64,000 nucleotides of DNA, from positions 3,374,535 through 3,438,534 of the forward strand of contig OW203726.1 in assembly GCA_934045075.1 (NCBI GenBank), given 5' to 3'. Under the pieces are notes generated by a model. The model saw only the letters and a program-made list of their open reading frames with translations. It was not told the DNA's origin and searched no databases. Every line of letters begins with the position of its first letter. The stretch's first letter is position 1. Source of the DNA: Yponomeuta sedellus (lineage: Eukaryota > Arthropoda > Insecta > Lepidoptera > Yponomeutidae). The position numbers were made by a program, and so were the translations under genes. Of the stretch, positions 1-9,265 are shown piece after piece.

Positions 1-287
1 TATTTATTTATATATAAATAAACTAGCTGTCCCGGCGAACTTAATACCGCCAAAGTTTTCATAATATCTCCATATTTTCTCACCATTTAAACCTTCCCTG
101 GAGTTTCATAAAAATAAAAAACCAAAAATTAGCCAAATCAGTCCAGCCGCTCTCGAATTTTATTGAGACTTACGAAAAGCAATCCATTTTTATGTATAAC
201 ATAAAAACCATGGTTGGTAGGAAAATAAAATAATAACCACTAATTAAAGGTGCTGGATTTTTTTATTTATTTTTATTATATTTTTTT

Positions 288-436
288 TAAAGCACTATCC
301 CTTGTTAAGGACCATTTTAAAAACTTATTTAGAGCTAAAAATTCCACCCATACCGGGACTCGAACCCACGACTGGCTAACCATGCCAGCGCTCTCCAAAC
401 TGAGCTAATGGGCGGGTCACCAGCATCAGTGAATTT
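288..436 (-). repeat. tRNA-Ile-like SINE copy
   Basis: Minus-strand copy of the window's commonest SINE. A B-box-like T-arm (complement of ggactcgaacc) and an A-box region (complement of actgagctaatgggc) are visible, followed by the family tail next to a degraded 'cccttgttaaggac'. The head resembles tRNA-Ile: the 5' stretch GCCCATTAGCTCAGTTGG seen in better copies is that of animal tRNA-Ile(AAT). Not a functional tRNA. Confidence 0.8.
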
Positions 437-474
437 ATTTATATTTGTATTGGATGTCAAATGCATAAAACACA

Positions 475-812
475 TAAATGTATAGAAATGAAAAGGTTTT
501 ATTCAAAGTAGCGTAGAAGCTGCGGCTAAATAAACTTTACAATTAAAACTAGGCGTCCATTTCAAAATCTAGATCATTTTGGAGAAAAAATGGACAAAAA
601 ACTCGAAACTTAGTATTTTCAAAGTCCAAGAGAGTTTACATAATAAAATTATTTTAAAACATAGAACTCATGCATTGTACTGGCTTTAATTCTGGACATC
701 ATTGTCATCTAAATAATCCTTTATGCTATAGTAGCCCTTTTAGCACAAAGTGTACTTTACTAATTTTTTGAACCGCGTTTCAGGCAAGCTTAATATATCT
801 TCGGGATTTTAT
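475..812 (-). repeat. 340-bp dispersed repeat (R340), copy 1
   Basis: Reverse complement of 19255-19595, with further copies at 9995-10215 and 52255-52420. The family has a polyA-like stretch near one end (aaccttttcatttc in plus orientation) and no coding capacity. I do not recognise the family. The copy at 19255 is delimited by a short target duplication, so this is a real mobile unit. Confidence 0.75.
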
Positions 813-1026
813 AATAGAAGCATACACAATGCCCGATGAACGATCTATTAACCTTTGTCAGCCTAAATACTGGGAAAGAGAGCTTATATTTATTTCTAGT
901 ATGAACAAAACATTTCAGTTCATATAAAAATGTGTTTGTGTTGTAAAATAGGAGTCTTGATAAATTTTTTTTTACATTTTTATCTTTTTTTGTGGGAATT
1001 AACTTACTAAAGAAAACCAAATTTGT

Positions 1027-1430
1027 TTGTCCGGCTTAAAAGTTAATCCCATTAAAATGCAGGTTATTGTCATCGGCAGTCCGAGAGTGCTATCTAGAAT
1101 CAATTGGGAATACCACACAGAGGGTGAAAAACTTGGGTATTATCATGGACAGGTACATGTTCTGGCAACTGGCGGAAGTGAGCCGGAAAATATTTGCTGC
1201 GGCGGCTTCCCTGAGAAGATTACGGAATTCTCTGCCTACTGCCACCAAGATTGCACTTGCGCAATCTCTGTTGCTACTTATCCTTGACTATGCTCATGCC
1301 AGCTATCTAGACTTACTTAATTGAAGAGAAACTAAATAAACTTGAGTGCATCCAAAACTTTGCTATAAGGTTTATATTTGGCAAATATTACCACATTTCT
1401 GAATTTCGCGCTACTTACATACACACACAG
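1027..1430 (+). pseudogene. LINE reverse-transcriptase C-terminal fragment
   Basis: Translation in two plus frames gives segments typical of the thumb and post-RT region of a CR1/Jockey-type non-LTR element: VKNLGIIMDRYMFWQ, then SRKIFAAAASLRRLRN and LAQSLLLLILDYAHASYLDL, then, after a stop, LNKLECIQNFAIRF. The frame shifts near 1120 and a stop follows the DLLN segment, so it is dead. It matches the better copy at 11990-12801 (same LILDFADASYLDL and KLERLQNFSIRFIFG motifs). A MITE interrupts its 3' side at 1441. Family placement is from motif recognition only. Confidence 0.8.
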
Positions 1431-1440
1431 GCTAGGCGTG

Positions 1441-1633
1441 TTAGGCTAGGCGCATACGGGTTACTTTTGTCACCGTGACTGTTTCGTCACTCTGTAGATT
1501 TGTATGAAGATGCGCGAAATGTCACTCAGTTGTCACGTCGTAACACGCGTGCATCTCCAAACATATCCACGATCTTTATAATAGTGAGGAAAAAGTCACG
1601 GTGACAAAAGTAACCCGTGCGTGCCTAGCCTAA
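1441..1633. mobile_element. MITE with ~38-bp TIRs
   Basis: The ends are inverted: left ttaggctaggcgcatacggg, right complement of cccgtgcgtgcctagcctaa, continuing through acttttgtcaccgtgac. 193 bp, non-coding, inserted in the 3' part of the LINE fragment. Confidence 0.75.
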
Positions 1634-1792
1634 GTTGATATTTATTAATAGTATTTATGTAAGTTTATTATTACTTTTACGTATTTTAGTCTATTAATAT
1701 TCGTATTAAACCCTTGTACCGTGATTCAAAGCCTAAACATAATGAGAGTGACATCATCTTTTCCCTCTCTTTCCTTTGCCTAGCGTGGAGCT

Positions 1793-2140
1793 ATCGCTGT
1801 CTCTTTCGCGCACATTGACGTCACAAGCCGCCAGGTAGGGCGAGCCTTGCTCGGTTCCGAGCTGCGAGCGTTGTTTCATAGCTGTCTCTTTCGCGCACAT
1901 TGACGTCACACGCCACCAGGTAGGGCGAGCTTTGATCGGTTCCGAGCTGCGAGCGTTGTGTCATCACATCACTGTTTCTTTCGCGGACATTGACGTCACA
2001 CGCTGCCAGGTAGGGCGAGTTTTGCTCGGTTTCGAGCTGCGAGCATTGTGTCATCGCTGTCTCTTTCGCGCACATTGACGTTACACGCCGCCAGGTAGGG
2101 CGAGCCTTGCTCGGTTCTGAGCTGCGAGCGTAGTGTCATT
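1793..2140. promoter_or_regulatory. Four ~85-90-bp tandem repeats carrying CRE-like palindromes
   Basis: Four tandem units each read ctgtctctttcgcgcacat, then a CRE core, then gccaggtagggcgag and gagctgcgagcg. The palindrome TGACGTCA lies at 1816-1823, 1901-1908 and 1991-1998; the fourth unit has TGACGTTA at 2076-2083. This is the CREB/ATF consensus. Just downstream, near 2210, is a donor-like gaa|gtaag. The array could be the promoter/enhancer of a retroelement or of a gene reading rightward; that is inference. Confidence 0.55.
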
Positions 2141-2591
2141 GGCGTCTTTTTCCCCACCGTGGACAGTCGTCTCCTCCGCTGAGAAGAACGTCGTCGAGTC
2201 GTGCCACGAGAAGTAAGAGTTCTTTCCTTTTTTGCTTCTAAACTATTTTAAAAAATCTTTGGTAACTTTATTTTTCATGAATATAAAATTTTTCTTCTTG
2301 GTGCTTTGAATATTCACGGAATAATTCAACGGAGTTTCCGTTCGATACAAGAAATAAGTAGTGTGAAATAATGATTCCCGTTACATGCAAAATTTCTTTG
2401 GATAATTTTTTCCCGTTGTAGGGTAGGTTGCTTTATCTTTGCTATTTCCACTTAACGGCGGCAAGCCGTTTCGAGGAAATACTCTTCTTGCAGCAGTACG
2501 AGTGATAAATAATTGTGCATAATAAGTGAATCCGTAACTGTTTTGGTTGGTGGGTAAAGTTGAGGGCGGCGGAGTGAGTGAGTGTACAATG
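2141..2591. other. Non-coding stretch after the CRE-like array
   Basis: AT-rich DNA that begins with a donor-like gaagtaagag after the repeats. I see no repeat copy or coding sequence. It would fit a leader or intron if the array is a promoter. Confidence 0.3.
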
Positions 2592-2925
2592 ACTGAAGTG
2601 CTCGGCTGTTAATACGCCAAAACCCCCGGTCAAATATCGGCCTGTAAAAACTTCGGCGCGCAGCCGTAATATCTCAGAGTCTTCGTCGTCATCCTCTTCC
2701 TTGTCGTCGGACTCTTCTTTGTCAACTAAAAAGAAGGAAACGCGGCGGCGGTGGCAGAAATTTAGACGCGAACGTCGCCGTGACGATGACCATCGAGACG
2801 AATTGCTGGAAAAATTGGCTCATGGGAAGCGAGTTACTTACCTACCAGGCAAATCGTGCAACGTTAGCCACTGTAATGAGTGGGAACCAAGCGACGCCGA
2901 CGGTGTAGTGAATTTGTGCGAGTGA
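2592..2925 (+). CDS. Ser/Arg-rich ORF without an ATG (exon or retroelement Gag-like remnant)
   Basis: An open frame of about 110 codons ends at a TGA near 2925. It has no in-frame ATG near its beginning, so it is an internal exon or a remnant. The translation has a Ser run (ISESSSSSSLSSDSSLST), then a basic stretch (KKKETRRRWQKFRRERRR), an acidic/basic helix-like segment and CNVSHCNEWEP. The composition resembles Gag-like or SR-type low-complexity proteins. I do not recognise a family. It lies downstream of the CRE-like array and upstream of another open frame on the same strand. Confidence 0.35.
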
Positions 2926-3384
2926 CAAGTTTCATCAAGAAAAACTTAAAATTCAAACTAACTGATGGAACAACAAAGAGCCTTGTAGTTGCTAGCTAGC
3001 TAATTGTCATGAGAAATGTAATACCAGTCACGCACGCCGGTGGAAAAAAGTTAAGTTATTGTTGTTTTTATTATTATTGTCTTTTAAATCTGCATCCAAT
3101 GAAATTTAAATTATAATTGTAATATGTATTATATTGTAATCAATTTATTTGCTCTATATTTAATTAATTTTCATTTGTCATTGAAGTGTAACATTTTTAT
3201 TATTATTTTTTTTTGTGTCCTGTTGCTGTTTTGGGTGTGATATTTTTTTTAATGTAATGGTGCATATGTAATAATATGATTTTAATTACTAAAAGGGACG
3301 GGCCGAAAACCTTTTACCACAAACATGTGAATAAGAGAATAATAATTAGTTATTATTTTTTGTGTGATAAATAACACTTTTTCA
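2926..3384. other. AT-rich non-coding stretch
   Basis: Mostly A/T homopolymer-like sequence with no recognisable repeat. It could be an intron or UTR between the two open frames, since acttcag just before the next ORF is acceptor-like; this is inference. Confidence 0.25.
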
Positions 3385-3705
3385 CTTTCACTAATAACTT
3401 CAGTTCGTTTCTTAAAACGTTGTCGATTCCTAAGACCTCTCAAGAGTTCTTAGATAAACTGATAGAACTTGAACGGTTCGAGTGCGCTGATTGGTCGGAA
3501 ATAAGATCTGCGTATCTTCAGAAGGTTCAGAAAAAATATGGTACCTTGCCTGGTTACGTGGAACTCAAAACGAACGAGGAAATTAAAGCCAACGATAATT
3601 TGCGCCACTTAACGTAATTGGAAAAGTCCTACGCGGCGTTGACACTCGCATCCTTAAAACACCAGGCCGCCTTCCAAGAAGGGTTCCGAGTCCTAGGGCT
3701 CTGCC
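3385..3705 (+). pseudogene. Interrupted ORF, unknown protein
   Basis: The open frame reads FLDKLIELERFECADWSEIR and LQKVQKKYGTLPGYVELKTN, hits a TAA at about 3615, and continues in the same frame as LEKSYAALTLASLKHQAAFQ. It looks helix-rich and protein-like, and the stop suggests decay. A 470-bp TIR element interrupts it at 3706. Coding-like sequence resumes at 4180 on the same strand, so 3385-3705 and 4180-4354 may be one broken gene. I cannot assign a family; a retroelement Gag remnant is one possibility. Confidence 0.35.
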
Positions 3706-4175
3706 TCACCGGGACGCCATGGCCACGTTGACGGCTACGCAGCAATGTCTACCTCTGGCTATTTTCGGAAGCCAAATGGAATAGCCAGGCCCGTCAGTTA
3801 CATTACCATGGCAAGAAAGGTTTGCTTAATGTATTGTTGTTAGTGGATAAACAATAAACCAATATATTAAACTTTCATAAATCTTTCAGTATCGAATTTA
3901 ATTTTTCGCTATGTAGTTTGGTACGAACGTCTTGCTTGGCAGACCGTTTGCTACATAATGAGTGAGACGTAACTTGCTCACATATATTTTGTTGCCGACG
4001 CCGCTAGGCTGCCAAGTATCCAGTCTCTACCCAAGTGATCCGCCGCCGTCATGGCCACGCTTCCGAATTGGCGACGTTGCCAAACCGTCGCAAAGTGAGT
4101 GAGGTGCCATACCTACATGTGAATACTAATTGTTTGGAAACGTAGCCGGCGACGTGGCCATGGCGTCCCGGTGAG
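3706..4175. mobile_element. 470-bp TIR element
   Basis: The left end ctcaccgggacgccatggcc and the right end ggccatggcgtcccggtgag are perfect complements. The similarity continues inward with one or two mismatches to ggctacg, about 36 bp in all. The interior is non-coding and GC-richer than the flanks. It is a non-autonomous DNA-transposon-like insertion in a coding-like region. Confidence 0.8.
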
Positions 4176-4179
4176 AGGG

Positions 4180-4354
4180 GGCACTTATTTTCATTGATCC
4201 AGAAGTGTATTCTCACGAAAACATTACAGAAAAAATTAATGAAATCTTCATAGACGGTGAATATACCAAAATATCAAATGACGTTTTAGAATTGAAATTG
4301 AAAAATGGTTTAATTATCGCAAAAAAGTACAAAAAACCACTTAAAATAGACTAA
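4180..4354 (+). CDS. C-terminal ORF fragment, unknown
   Basis: Open frame from the edge of the TIR element to TAA at 4352-4354. It includes ALIFIDPEVYSHENITEKIN, DGEYTKISNDVLELKLKNG and ends KKYKKPLKID. There is no ATG near the start, consistent with being the end of a longer, interrupted gene. I see no recognised domain. Confidence 0.3.
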
Positions 4355-4719
4355 GCTAATTACATACAAATGATTAGAGCTGCCATAGAGCGGAGACGAG
4401 AGGGAGTTTTATCTTCAGTAAAAGATCCCCTCGTGAAAAGCACTCTGAGAAAAAATCCTCCATCACGGATAATATTTATACACACCTTTTTAGGGCAGAA
4501 AACTCACTAAAGATTTAGAAAAACCAGGCGTGCAAAAAGTATAAATGGCTATCTAGACTGAGTAGGCTCTGGCAACACTGTGTTGTTGACTTTTTGGTTG
4601 TCATTGTTTTGTCAGTTGCTGTCAGTCAGCACTCAGCACAGCAGCATGGTCAGCAGTCAGTTGTCACAAATAATGTCTTACGCCGATTTACTAAATTTTA
4701 TTTTCTCCTTTTATAACAG

Positions 4720-4932
4720 GCTGTAAAGATGAACGATAACCCAGAAACGAAGGGCAAAAATGAAGAGTTTATACCCTTCAATCAGAGCACACCTATCCAA
4801 GGCGGCTGGCAGATACGAAATTATTACCAAGGGTTCCAGAACCCCAATCAAAGTGGTGGATTCCGTCGGAGTGGCAGCGGTGGCGGTTACAAAAACAAGT
4901 GGAACAACTCCCGTGGAAACAATTCCTTCGAG
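4720..4932 (+). pseudogene. Duplicate first coding exon of the MPLKIP-like gene
   Basis: Preceded by a polypyrimidine acceptor (cttttataacag) and followed by donor gag|gtaatt, with ATG at 4729 and 68 codons in phase 0. The protein differs from the exon at 9266-9469 at 6 of 68 positions: E13G, Q28R, Y33N, P39R, K57R and N65S (this copy first). By hand comparison 11 of 204 bases differ. No second copy of the terminal exon (SMLQDPW) is seen between here and 9257. It is therefore either an orphan duplicate or an alternative first exon spliced to 11262. Upstream (aggctctggcaacactgtg) and downstream (ctataggctgtcaagg) flanks also match the second copy. Both splice signals are intact, so it may still be used. 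Confidence 0.65.
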
Positions 4933-5269
4933 GTAATTGCCCCATTTCACAAGTTACCATCTTCTAAGTTTCTTAATAAGTCAATGGTTTAGTTTTGTGT
5001 GCCTAGCAGTGCACTTTCTCTAGGTTATTGGCTGTGTTTTATTTTGGTATCTCTGAAGAACTGGACAGACAGGAAAGGGAACTGCGTGAGCTCAAGATGT
5101 AGAGAGGTAGTGCAGGGCAGAGAGATTGTGTCTATAGGCTGTCAAGGCCTCTCTTTGAGTTATTAAAAATGAAGCATGGTTTTTTTCGGTAGCGGTAGCG
5201 GATATATTATTTATCACAATGTACTTACTACTGTAGGGTTATAGACTAACTGCCTAAATGTGCACTCTA

Positions 5270-5532
5270 CAGTCTATTTATTCTTACTTGTCCAATTTAG
5301 TAAACAAGATTCTACCCGTAAACTGCAACTTTTTAGTCCAAAACTGCCATATTTCCATAAATGAAGTAACTTGGAACACTCTTTTAGATAACACGCTGCC
5401 AATTTTCAAACATAGTTCAGTGTAGTTCATGAATTTGCGAGAAAATGTCTAGTTTAGGCATCTAATCTCAATTTTTGTAAACAAGGTTAGAATCTTGTTT
5501 ACTAAATTGGACAAGTAAGAGTAAATAGACTG
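5270..5532 (+). mobile_element. Tc1/mariner-type MITE, copy 1
   Basis: Bounded by TA dinucleotides at 5268-5269 and 5533-5534. The ends are inverted for about 45 bp: cagtctatttattcttactt and its complement, then gtccaatttagtaaacaaga. Copies at 14801-15043 and 36209-36433 share ends and interior. TA target sites and a CAGT terminus are typical of Tc1/mariner derivatives. Confidence 0.85.
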
Positions 5533-5544
5533 TATGTAACTATA

Positions 5545-5757
5545 TGTTACGGCTAGAACCCAAAACACTCCTAGTTTTAGCCGGTTAGATGTAGCCATTG
5601 CTTCTTAGTTAAATCTAGTATTAGCCGATTGTTTTTAGGTTAAACTAGGTTTAGCTCGTATCATTCCGCCTAGAACTAGATCCAAGACCCTAATGGCTGA
5701 TACTAGGTTTAGCCAATATCATGCCGGCTACAACTAGATCCAACCAGTTCCTGTTGG
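5545..5757 (-). repeat. Inverted partner of the repeat at 7555-7775
   Basis: Rich in the motifs ctagttttagcc and taggtttagc. The whole block reappears in reverse complement at 7555-7775, so the two copies flank 5.76-7.55 kb like arms of a larger element. Non-coding; no family recognised. Confidence 0.65.
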
Positions 5758-5764
5758 ATAAGAC

Positions 5765-5895
5765 TAGCATTAGAAACATTCTATAATCGTGTAGGTCAAG
5801 TCCGCGCTACATCAGTATGACAGGCTCCGTGTCATACTGACGTAACGGAGAGGTGGCCTACACCATTATAGAGTATGTTTGTGAGAACTAATGCT
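5765..5895. repeat. Imperfect palindromic MITE-like unit
   Basis: Left part tagcattagaaacattctat and right part atagagtatgtttgtgagaa with taatgct are complementary with mismatches. The centre contains catcagtatgacaggct against cgtgtcatactgacg. About 130 bp, non-coding. Confidence 0.55.
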
Positions 5896-6639
5896 GCCAG
5901 GTGTCCCGATGTGCCCGGGATGTCCCAATGTTCCGGGATCTAGGGATGCGTCCTGATTTGCACCTGATCGGGACACTAAATGTCCCGCTAAATCAACAAA
6001 TCTGATAAAAAATAATAAATTAATTACACATCACATCGCTATGCGACTAAGCGCTCAAAGTACCAAGCCTCACATCACTTAGCAAATCTTCAAAAGTTAT
6101 TTTCTTTTATGGTTTTAATACCGGTATCAAATGCGGCTAATGGAAAGGGTATTTTTCATTTCTTGTCAAGATTACCGTTTGTTAGATTACCTGACTGCTT
6201 TGACACTACTTGATTTCAGCAACGCCTTTAATGCTGACCATTTCGACATAATGTTTGCTTCGTTCTCTAAACATATCTCCAACGGTGATTAACTGGTCTT
6301 GTAGTTACGGGCGGGCACACGGGTTACGGGTTACACAGGCGTCGACAACGTATTCACATTGAAGATTCTTTCTCCTGTTTGGGGTGGGATATCTGCCTCT
6401 TCTTGAATTTTAATTTTCCTTATTTTTTGAATTATTATGCCTTTGGTTGCGAATAAGGAAATTAATTTCTCCCATCGCAATTCTGTAAGTTTGGGAAGAT
6501 CGTATTCTATGTTCGCAACCGTGTTGCGGGTAAGGAAAAAGTTTTCTTGATTCGCAACTGGTTGCGAACAAGGAATAAACATTCTTGTTTCGCAGCCAGT
6601 TACGAAACGCAGTTGCGAAAACGGCTGGAGGGCTCAAGA
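5896..6639. other. Non-coding stretch with repeated gttgcgaa motifs
   Basis: Contains a gtcccgggat-type low-complexity part near 5900-5990, and several gttgcgaa/ttcgcaac motifs between 6440 and 6620 that form short inverted repeats. No coding sequence or known family recognised. Confidence 0.3.
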
Positions 6640-7110
6640 CAGTGGCTCCCTATCCGTCTCGGTCTGAATACTCACATACTCTCTGCTGTATTGCGTACTG
6701 ATTAATCCAAAAACTCCTTCCTATCTAAAAAAAAAAAATTTTACTGTTTATTTCATAGTAAAAAAGTACACAACAACACAAAACAAAAGTTTTCTTGTTC
6801 TGGAGGATAAAAATCTAACGGAGTGCTTTGAGTTTCTTCACTCCTCTCATATCCTTTCTCTTTGCTCTTCCCAAAACCTACTCCCAAAAATCCCTTCCCA
6901 TCACACCACTTTCTATAGCTGTTCCTTCACTGTGCAGACAGTCAGATTATGGAATGGCTTACGGTGGAGGTGCGGAAAGCCAAATCTCTTCCCATTTTAA
7001 GGCTGTGGTAAAGGAGTTCTGTCTCGCTAGTACACTATAACGCTGTAGTAATCTGTAATATTAATCTGTTATGTTAAAACTGTAGCCCTACTTTAATAAA
7101 TACAGTCAAT
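6640..7110 (+). pseudogene. LINE ORF2 C-terminal fragment
   Basis: At 6640 the sequence translates as QWLPIRL..NTHIL, matching WLPIRLRRNTHIFSLL in the copy at 11990-12801. From about 6830 two frames give the tail: an FTVQTVRLWN-like segment and TVEVRKAKSLPIF, then KEFCLASTL before a stop. The tail is the same as at 48955-49530 (RLWNSLPVGVRRAKSLPIFK). Frameshifts and an A-rich insertion at about 6725-6790 break it. A CR1/Jockey-like affiliation is inferred. Confidence 0.75.
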
Positions 7111-7131
7111 TATTAAAATAAAGTGATATTT

Positions 7132-7360
7132 TTAAAAACCTATTTAGAGGCTAGAAATTCCACCCATGCCGGGATTCGAACCCACGACCTCTGGCTATCC
7201 GTGCCAGCGCTCTATCCAACTGAGCTAATGGGCGACTCACCGGCATCAGTGAAATTTCGAACCTCTTTACACTATTCTCTGTATTACGTACAGGCAGCTA
7301 CATCTGGCTGAAGTCTATTGGATCACTTACAGCCCCGACTACCTACTTTGCAGTTAGGTT
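7132..7360 (-). repeat. tRNA-Ile-like SINE copy with leader
   Basis: Minus-strand copy with intact B box (complement of gattcgaaccc) and A box (complement of actgagctaatgggc). It extends through the leader (aacctctttacac, gtacaggcag) to ctacctactttgcagttagg. Compared with the 308-bp unit at 42.3 kb it has most of the leader and lacks the 3' tail. Confidence 0.85.
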
Positions 7361-7554
7361 TTTTTTTTCATATCTGTGGCACTGCACGGTTTTGCAGTTA
7401 GGTTTTTACATCGGAATTTTTTTTTTTCTATTTCTCTTATATTTATCTGTAGAGAAAGCCATATCATATTTCTGCATTTTTAGAAATAAATTTAACCTAG
7501 TAGAACATCTTCCACCCAAGTTTACCGACCTGTGTAGGTAGTAGCCACCAGGGA

Positions 7555-7775
7555 TAGGGTGAATCTAGATGTAGCCGGCATGATATTAGCTAAACCTAGT
7601 ATCAGCCATCAGCTATTAGGGTTTGGTTGGACATAGTTCTAGGTGGAATGATACCAGCTAAACCTAGTTTTACCAGAAAACAATCTGCTAATAGATCCAA
7701 AAGGCAATGGCTACACCTATTTCAAATGGGCTAAAACTAGGAGTAGCCGCGTTTCGGGCTTTAGCCGTAACATAT
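7555..7775 (+). repeat. Inverted partner of 5545-5757
   Basis: Reverse complement of 5545-5757 with moderate divergence (tagatgtagccggcatgat, taaacctagtatcagcc, gggctaaaactaggagtagc). Confidence 0.65.
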
Positions 7776-8285
7776 TGAGTGCACATATTTAAAATACCTA
7801 TCATAATTTTGTGTGTAGGTTTTTTTTTTGTCTTATATAATATTTTTAGTTTCAGGAAAACATGGATTTTAATTATTAAAGAAAACGAAATTTGTGGAAA
7901 TAATTATTAATGAACCAAAAGGATTAACATTACATTTTCAACAAACAGGATTTTTGGATTTAAATTTTTATCAACCAAAATGGAGAGCACTAGACCGTAT
8001 TCAATAGGTATAAATATTTTTAGAATAAAAATGCATAGATTTTTTTTCACAGATTTTCTTCTAATGGCATAGGCTCTGGCAACACTGTGTTGTTGTCAGT
8101 CATCAGTTGTCAACCAGTGTTGCCAACGTGGGCGATTTTTCGCCATTTAGGCTACTCGGATAGAAAATCGGCGACGAAAAAATGTGAACGGCGACCGGTC
8201 GCCTTTTAGGCTATCTCGAGGGCAACTCTGAGATAGCCAAAAAAAGAAAAAAGTAGTGTCGAAACGTCGAAATTATCAATGCGGC

Positions 8286-8659
8286 CAGTACACAATGGCC
8301 CATGCTGGCCCACTGCTCACCATTGCCATTGTGTACATGGGGGAATGTGTGTAGTGGCGGATAATTGCCTTTCGTGGCGCGCAATCGGACAGTTGTCGGT
8401 TTTTTTGGCACACTTCAAAGGAATCGTGGATGGAGGTGAAAGGAGCATGGCCCATCCCTGTTTACACAGTGGCCCATCGTTTAGTCAATTGACCTTCAAG
8501 TTTTTTGATTTATATCAATCTGAGCCCTTAATTTTGCGCCATTTTTTTAATAACTTTGTTGTTGTACATACTTCTGTAATACTTGTAAAGAAATAAAATT
8601 GATCGTGGCCTACAGTTGGCAACGGCGAGCAGTGGGCCAGCATGGGTCATTGTGTACTG
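8286..8659. mobile_element. MITE with TIRs starting CAGTACACAATG
   Basis: Left cagtacacaatggcccatgc and right gcatgggtcattgtgtactg are complementary with one mismatch, and the inner parts tggcccactgctc match as well. About 374 bp, non-coding despite a 105-codon open frame across it. The CAG terminus suggests hAT type, but I could not find an 8-bp duplication. Confidence 0.7.
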
Positions 8660-8746
8660 CGGGCTTAAAGCTAGTAGATTTTTGCTGTTGCTAATAGGAG
8701 ATGAAGCAGTATCTGTTGTGTAAATAATTTTTATTTTAGATTATGT

Positions 8747-8836
8747 AAATAGTAATTTGCTTTAAAGATATACTTGTGTTTAAGTCTACAGTCTTTAAGA
8801 ATAGTATATTTTTAAAGCAAATTACTATTATACTAT
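8747..8836. repeat. Long imperfect hairpin
   Basis: aatagtaatttgctttaaag is complementary to the right-hand stretch ctttaaagcaaattactatt apart from one base, around a roughly 45-nt centre. The right arm was the target of the SINE insertion that follows. Confidence 0.6.
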
Positions 8837-8949
8837 TTTTATTTTTAATGCACTAACCCGTGCTAAGGACAATTTAAAAAAACCTATTTAGAGGCTAAAA
8901 ATTCCACCCATGCCGGGATTCAAACCCGCGACCTCTGGCTATCCGTGCC
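8829..8949 (-). mobile_element. 5'-truncated tRNA-Ile-like SINE with target duplication
   Basis: The insertion is flanked by the 13-bp direct repeat agcaaattactat (8816-8828 and 8950-8962; three bases may be shared with the SINE). In SINE orientation it begins at the 5' strand of the anticodon stem (tggcacggatagccag) and runs through the T-arm to the tail (gcacgggttagtgcattaaa). This is a true retroposition event whose 5' end lies in the anticodon arm. Confidence 0.85.
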
Positions 8950-9265
8950 AGCAAATTACTATGTTTTAAATTGTACATTACAATAACAACTTTTTTTAAA
9001 AGTAAATAGTAAATAATTTTTCAAAACTACGTTTTTATTTTATTTTTAACGTTTTGAGTTTAGGCTACTTATTTAGGCTACATCGGCAAAAATTGGGCTA
9101 CTTTAGGCTACTTAAGCTTTGAAAAACGGCGATGTCATGCTGTGAGTCGTTGGCAACACTGTTGTCAACTTGTCACAAATTTGATGAAATTTGGTGGTTG
9201 TTGTTTGTTAGCGTATGACGTCGATTTACAAATTTTATTTTCTCCTTTTATAACAGACTGTGAAG

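Noticed and set aside
7885..8005. Exon-like open stretch (NEPKGLTLHFQQTGFLDLNF)
   Set aside because: It looks protein-like and ends at a donor-like aatag|gtataa, but a stop lies shortly upstream, no acceptor fits the frame, and I recognise no family. Left unassigned.
8279..8596. 105-codon ORF as a gene
   Set aside because: It lies entirely within a MITE bounded by TIRs and shows no protein-like composition.
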